Shown here: in pieces, positions 38,501-44,500 of the stretch
Layout: each line of letters begins with the position of its first letter
How positions within the stretch are numbered: the first letter of the stretch is position 1
Assembly (NCBI GenBank): GCA_035578135.1
Contig: JAQJVK010000006.1
Coordinates: 4,755,501 to 4,819,500 of the forward strand
Length of the DNA: 64,000 bases
Direction of reading: 5' to 3'
Source of the DNA: Flexamia atlantica
Lineage: Eukaryota; Arthropoda; Insecta; Hemiptera; Cicadellidae
Translations under genes and position numbers: made by a program
The notes under the pieces: generated by a model
What the model saw: the letters and a program-made list of their open reading frames with translations, nothing else
What the model was told of the DNA's origin: nothing
Databases searched by the model: none

Positions 38501-41500
38501 GAAAATTGTTTAATCTGCACTCCGGTACATGAAAGCTTTTAGCAGCTCTGATCGGCTATTGAATTTAACCATGCGATCATTCCTGTCAGACAAAATCTGG
38601 ATTCCGTTGTTATTTTTCTATACAAAAGCAAAAATCTTAAATTCATATTTAGGTGTTTATATTATTTGTTAGCAGCTTATACTTTGCCTCTTATTTAGTT
38701 TACCTGTGATTTACATTTATTTTCTCTATGTTACTTTTAAGTTTGTTCATTCCAATAGTATTATTAATGTAAAATTCCGATTAAAATTTCTTGTCGCTTA
38801 TTTCTTGAATCCTAAATTATAAACTATAAAATTATAGATTATAATGCCCAAATTTCCCAGAGCTTTTGAGAAAACCGTCAGTCCGATACCCAACAACTCC
38901 ATACTTCAATAAAAGGTCTCGGTGAGAGAAATTCTAGGACAAATATAATAGTCTTTCATTCCCAAAAAGCACACGTTTAAAGAAAATGGGTGAACAGCTG
39001 GCGCATTTGATTTTATTAACAGTTACAGCTGCTGAGCAGGACATGTCTACTAATTAATAAAACGTTACAAAACAGTCAATTCTACACGTATAATTGAAGA
39101 CGGTCATTTGAGTACGTATACCTTTAAATCAGATAATTAATAGAAAACATACAATTTCTGCAACTTCTTTTTTCAGACATGTGAAACTAAAGATAGCAAG
39201 GAACCTCAAATATACTTTTCTTTGTTAGGTACAGCACTTTAAAATAACATCGATTTCCTAATATTTATCTTTTATATACTGGTATGTTACACGGTGAATC
39301 TCTTAAGCTGCTCCAAACAGATTACAAAAAAAAAAAAAAGTTTCTCCACTAGTTCATACCTGAAGTACAACGGTAAATATTTGAAATATTTTTAGGCCAG
39401 ACACAAATATTTATGCCTCCAGAAAGAAAGAGTGCCTGGTCAAGCGATGTTACGTTACTTTGTATTGCTTCAAACTTCCCCTACTAAAAAAAAGAAACAA
39501 ACTAATAATGTCACATTATGTTAAGTTCTATGTGTCAACGAAAATTATGGGTTATTCTTTGGCCACTGGCTATGACAATCGAGACCACGTAACATGCAAT
39601 GTTTAATTAATTGCGAGATAAGTCGCAATGTGCGTAATAAGGGTAACTTACTAAATCGTCGAAAACCAATAGAAAACGAGGAACCTTTATGTAAACTAGC
39701 GCACACGTTTGAGCAGTGAAATGATTTAGGAGACCGAGCTGAATAAGAATATGCTAGAATCCCCATGATCCCATGAATAGAAAAAATATGGCCTAAAAAC
39801 GAGAAAAACCCCGTTTGTTGTAAATTTACCGAACGGTAATCTAAATGATCGGCAGATCAAGCTGAACACGGATATGCTAAACTTTTCATGATCCGCCGAA
39901 TATGAACTGACATTTGGGCGGAAAACGAGAGAAAACGTTTTTCGGGAAATTTGTCAAATGGGTAATCAAAATGATCGGAAGAACGAGCTGAACAAGGATA
40001 TACCGAACTTTTCATGATACGACGAATACTAACTAACTGATATTTGGTCGGAAAACGGGAGAAAACGTTGTTTCGGGAAATTTGTCAAATGGGTATTCAA
40101 AATGATTGGGAGAACGAGCTGAACAAGAATATGCCGAACTTTTCATGATCCGACGGATACTAACGGATACATGGCTAAAAAACTGAAGAAAACGTTTTTA
40201 GGCACATTTTTAAAGTGTGTTATTAGAATAATCAGGAGAGCTAGCTGAAAAAGAATATGTTAGAATTTACGAGATTCTTTCTGAAGACTAATGGGGTTAC
40301 GGTCAGCAATCTACAATAGAAACACTCCTGCACTCTAAGGCTCAGTTAACAGCTGTTTATATTATGTATAATTATGTAAACATGATTAAATAGACGCCAA
40401 ATGCCATTGATTCACATCCACCCATTCCCCTACTCACCCTCCCCCGTACTGCATACACACTCTCTTTCAATAAATCATAAAGCCGCTGTCTTTTTTTCAG
40501 TGAAAGAAACGCAGAAAAAATGGAAGGGACTTCGTGACTACTGCAGAAGTGGGTTCCGTAAAATTCAAAAAGAAATCAGGATAAAGAGCAGATACCGTAA
40601 ATATACCAAATTGGCTGTACTTCATGTGTTTGGACTTTTTAAGAGAACAATTTCAAACAAGACCAACAACTGGAAACGTACTAGCGAATGAAAAGCGCGC
40701 TGAAAATAGGAAAGCAGACACCTTAGCAGAGACAATAGAACCCGAAATTCCAGACTTGAATGATAATAATACTAATTCTGAACGAGCTAAAACGAGCTAG
40801 CTAATAATACTATAAACGAGCTAGACGAAAGCATTGACATGGATGACACACTGATTGAGAGTATTCAATCTGTAGCTTCCACTAGTACAAACAAAGAATC
40901 CAAATCCTTCACTTGTACTAATGACTTCCGAAAAAGATAAAATACTAAAGTTAGTGCAGCTTGAAGAAAAAAGTCTCAATCCTTGAAGAAAATAAAAGAA
41001 AACAAGAACTAGAAAAGGAAAAGAGTAACAATATTGAAGACGAAGATTTTAAGTTTTTTGAAAGTCTCAGTCCCCATCTCAAGTTGATTACTGGAATGAA
41101 CAAATTAATGTTTCAAAATGATGTCCAAAATTTAGTTATGAAATATGCATATTCCCATAGGGATTGGAATTCTTCCTCACGTTCTACTCCTCTTTCTGGC
41201 AATGGATTTACTATGTCTCGTCCACCATCAACTTCAGTTGATAAAGATCCGTACATTTTGATCAACCTAGGAGATGTCACAAGGTGCACATTGGAAGATA
41301 CTGAGAATTTGAATGTCAATTCTATTAATGTGTAGTTTACCTTGTAAATACTACCTTATAATGGAATTACTTTCATAAATGCAGTAAACATTATGACTTT
41401 GTTTTGATCTTATTTTGTTTTATTGTCATATGTTAGTGGCCTATCATGCAGTTTAACTTAAAAAAAGTATATTATAGTGGAATTACTTTTATAAATGCAG

Positions 41501-44500
41501 TAAACAAATGACTTTGTTTTGATACTATTTTGCTTATTGTCATATATGTATGTGGCCTATCATGCAGTTTACCTTCAAAAAAAAGTATACTATAATGAAA
41601 TTACTCTGTAAATGCAGGAAATAAATGAATTTGTTGTGATATTATTTTGTTTTATTGTCATATGTTAGTGATCTATCAAACTTATGTAATTTATCTATTT
41701 TTATAGTTTTTTTACGATTTCCCAAAACAAATTTACGTACAAGATATTACTAAACAGTTTCTGTTTATTTTAATATTAAAGCCAGATTAAATCCATTCAT
41801 TAAAAAATTACATATTTAAAGTAAAAAAATAGTTATAAATTAAATAGCTTACATTTAATAATAGGTAGCAAAGAACTAATTAAACTATAAAGATAACTTT
41901 TAAACTGTAAAGATTCCTTTTTGAACATTCAAAATCTATACTACTTATTATGAAATATACTGTGTGTCCCTAAAGTCCCGGACTTGTTTAATATCTTTTT
42001 AAGTGTGCCAGATATCAAAACAATATTTTGCATGCCCTTTAGTACTAAAAAAAACTACTTTTTGATATATGTGTCATTTCTGCCCCCGCCCCCAAAATTG
42101 GATTTTGGAGGGGTAGCCCCAAAATTTTAAATGTAAACCCCCATCGTGCGACTGCTTATTTTAAAGGGCTTATTAAAAGAAACACAATGCCGCAAACCGG
42201 AGGTCGATATCATGCTCCAGTCCAAAATGGCGGCCATTCAAAAATTTAAAAATGCCATGCGTCAATTAAAATTGAGTATTTTCTGTGTTCAGCAATTCAC
42301 ATTTAAATCGAATAAGAACTGCCAGAACACATATTAACTACTTAAAAGATACAAAAATAATAATTTCTTGTTGTCATCATCAAGGCTCAACCCTCCAAAA
42401 TGGTTTGGGGGGGGATTTGTCCAACCAACTCCAGTATCAACTCACATCGTATGACCACTCGTTTTAATATGCTGAATGAGTAAAAAATAAGCCAAAGCTT
42501 GTTTTAATGAAATTTCAAAAAAGTTACCTAATACTTATAAATTTTGTAGGGTTTCCACACCCCACAAAACCATTTTAGAGAGTTGAGCATTGATGATGAC
42601 AAGAAATTATTATTTTTGTATCTTTTAAGTAGTTAAAATGTGTTCTGGTGATTCTTATTCGATTTAAATGTGAATTGCCGAACACAGAAAATACTCAATT
42701 TAGTAAAAAAAGTTACTAATAAATATCCGCCTTGATACGACCTTTGGCTCAGCGGCAAAGGTCGCTACTTGCGGAGGGTCGTCTATGCGTTATCTTTTAG
42801 GAAAACCCCCATACGTGAAGTACCAAATATTCGCCACAGAAATAACTATTTTTTTAATTTTATTAAAACAAGCTTTGGCTTATTTTTTTACTCATTCAGC
42901 ATATTAAAACGAGAGGTCATACGATGTGAGTTGATATTGGAGTTGGTTGGACAAATCCCCCCCCAAACCATTTTGGAGGGTTGAGCCTTGATGATGACAA
43001 CAAGAAATTATTATTTTTGTATCTTTTAAGTAGTTAATATGTGTTCTGGCAGTTCTTATTCGATTTAAATGTGAATTGCTGAACACAGAAAATACTCAAT
43101 TTTAATTGACGCATGGCATTTTTAAATTTTTGAACGGCCGCCATTTTGGACTGGAGCATGATATCGACCTTTCGGTTTGCGGCATTGTGTTTCTTTTAAT
43201 AAGCCCTTTAAAATAAGCAGTCGCACGATGGGGGTTTACATTTAAAATGTTGGGGCTACCCCTCCAAAATCCAATTTTGGGGGCGGGGGCAGAAATGACA
43301 CATACATCAAAAAGTAGTTTTTTTTAGTACTAAAAGGTATGCAAAATATTGTTTTGATATCTGGCTTACTTTAAAAGATATTGAACCGGTCCGGGACTTT
43401 TGGGACACACAGTATAACAAAATAATCCCAACGAAATGACTATATGGACTGTATTGTAAGTTGTACATTGTATTGTAAGTGTGTAAGTTACCTTTATGTA
43501 GACTCGAGTTGGTTATGAAAGTTTTTTTTTTCAAGCAAATTAATTTGAATAGGTAAAACAAGGTTGAACATTTTTAGGCTAATTGTGTTTGGTAAAAAAT
43601 GAAAACTGTATATAGGGGATCGGGATGGATGATGCGCTGGTGCCGATATATTCTTTCTGTAATGGAAGAGGAAGATGTCTAGTGTCGTCAGTGTAGCTGA
43701 AGGTTATTCGTGTCAGCTCAAAGCATCAGTAATAGGTTTTATTAAGAAATCGCATAGTAAATAAACCACTTTGCTGTATTTTATTATTTTAACTATATAT
43801 GTGGAGTATTACCTTAGTGTAATGAGAAGTTTTTCCTCACATTCAATTGGCTGCTTGGTAAAATTAGTACACCTAACCTCCAAATGAGGTGAAATTAAGT
43901 TTACTATGTACTCAAAAGTACTGTAGTCCGTTCGGGTGTACTGAAAAAACCGATCTGGGTACTTGTTCAACTGTGGGAATAGGTAGTGATATTCCCCCAA
44001 CTCTTTCCTCGCCCTGTTCACTGGATGGACAGCACATTTTCTTATCCCGCTACTAATGGCAATCATTTTCAGTGCACAGTTTTCAAACAAGATGTCATCG
44101 TCATCACTGTCCGACGCCATTTTTTGAAATGAAAACTAAATAATGTTCTGAAGCATCTTGGCTCGCCACGCTACCCTCGTCGCTCTACTATGTGCATGTC
44201 AAGCTCCGCTACCATCGGGGGTCAAAAAGCTCTCAGCCACGCTCTCCGCTACACTCTAGTCTCGCGGCTCCACTATGTTTTCACCCTAACTGTGCCCTCT
44301 ACGATGCTTAGAAGCATTTTACCGTTTCTCATCGGGTTGTCGGAGACCAAATAGGGTCCTTTTCCTTGCTTCCAGGCTCCAACAGGCTCTCACAATCCAT
44401 GCCTTCCAGACTCGAGTCCCAAGGTCCAAGTTGCAAATTGATAATACAATATTTGAGACACAATTTCACAGACAGCTGATCAAAATCGCTTAGCAGAGAG

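Noticed and set aside
42146..43086. Paired 60-residue ORFs beginning MFSNSHLNRIRT on opposite strands
   Set aside because: They are the same sequence read from the two inverted arms of the 41960-43412 foldback.
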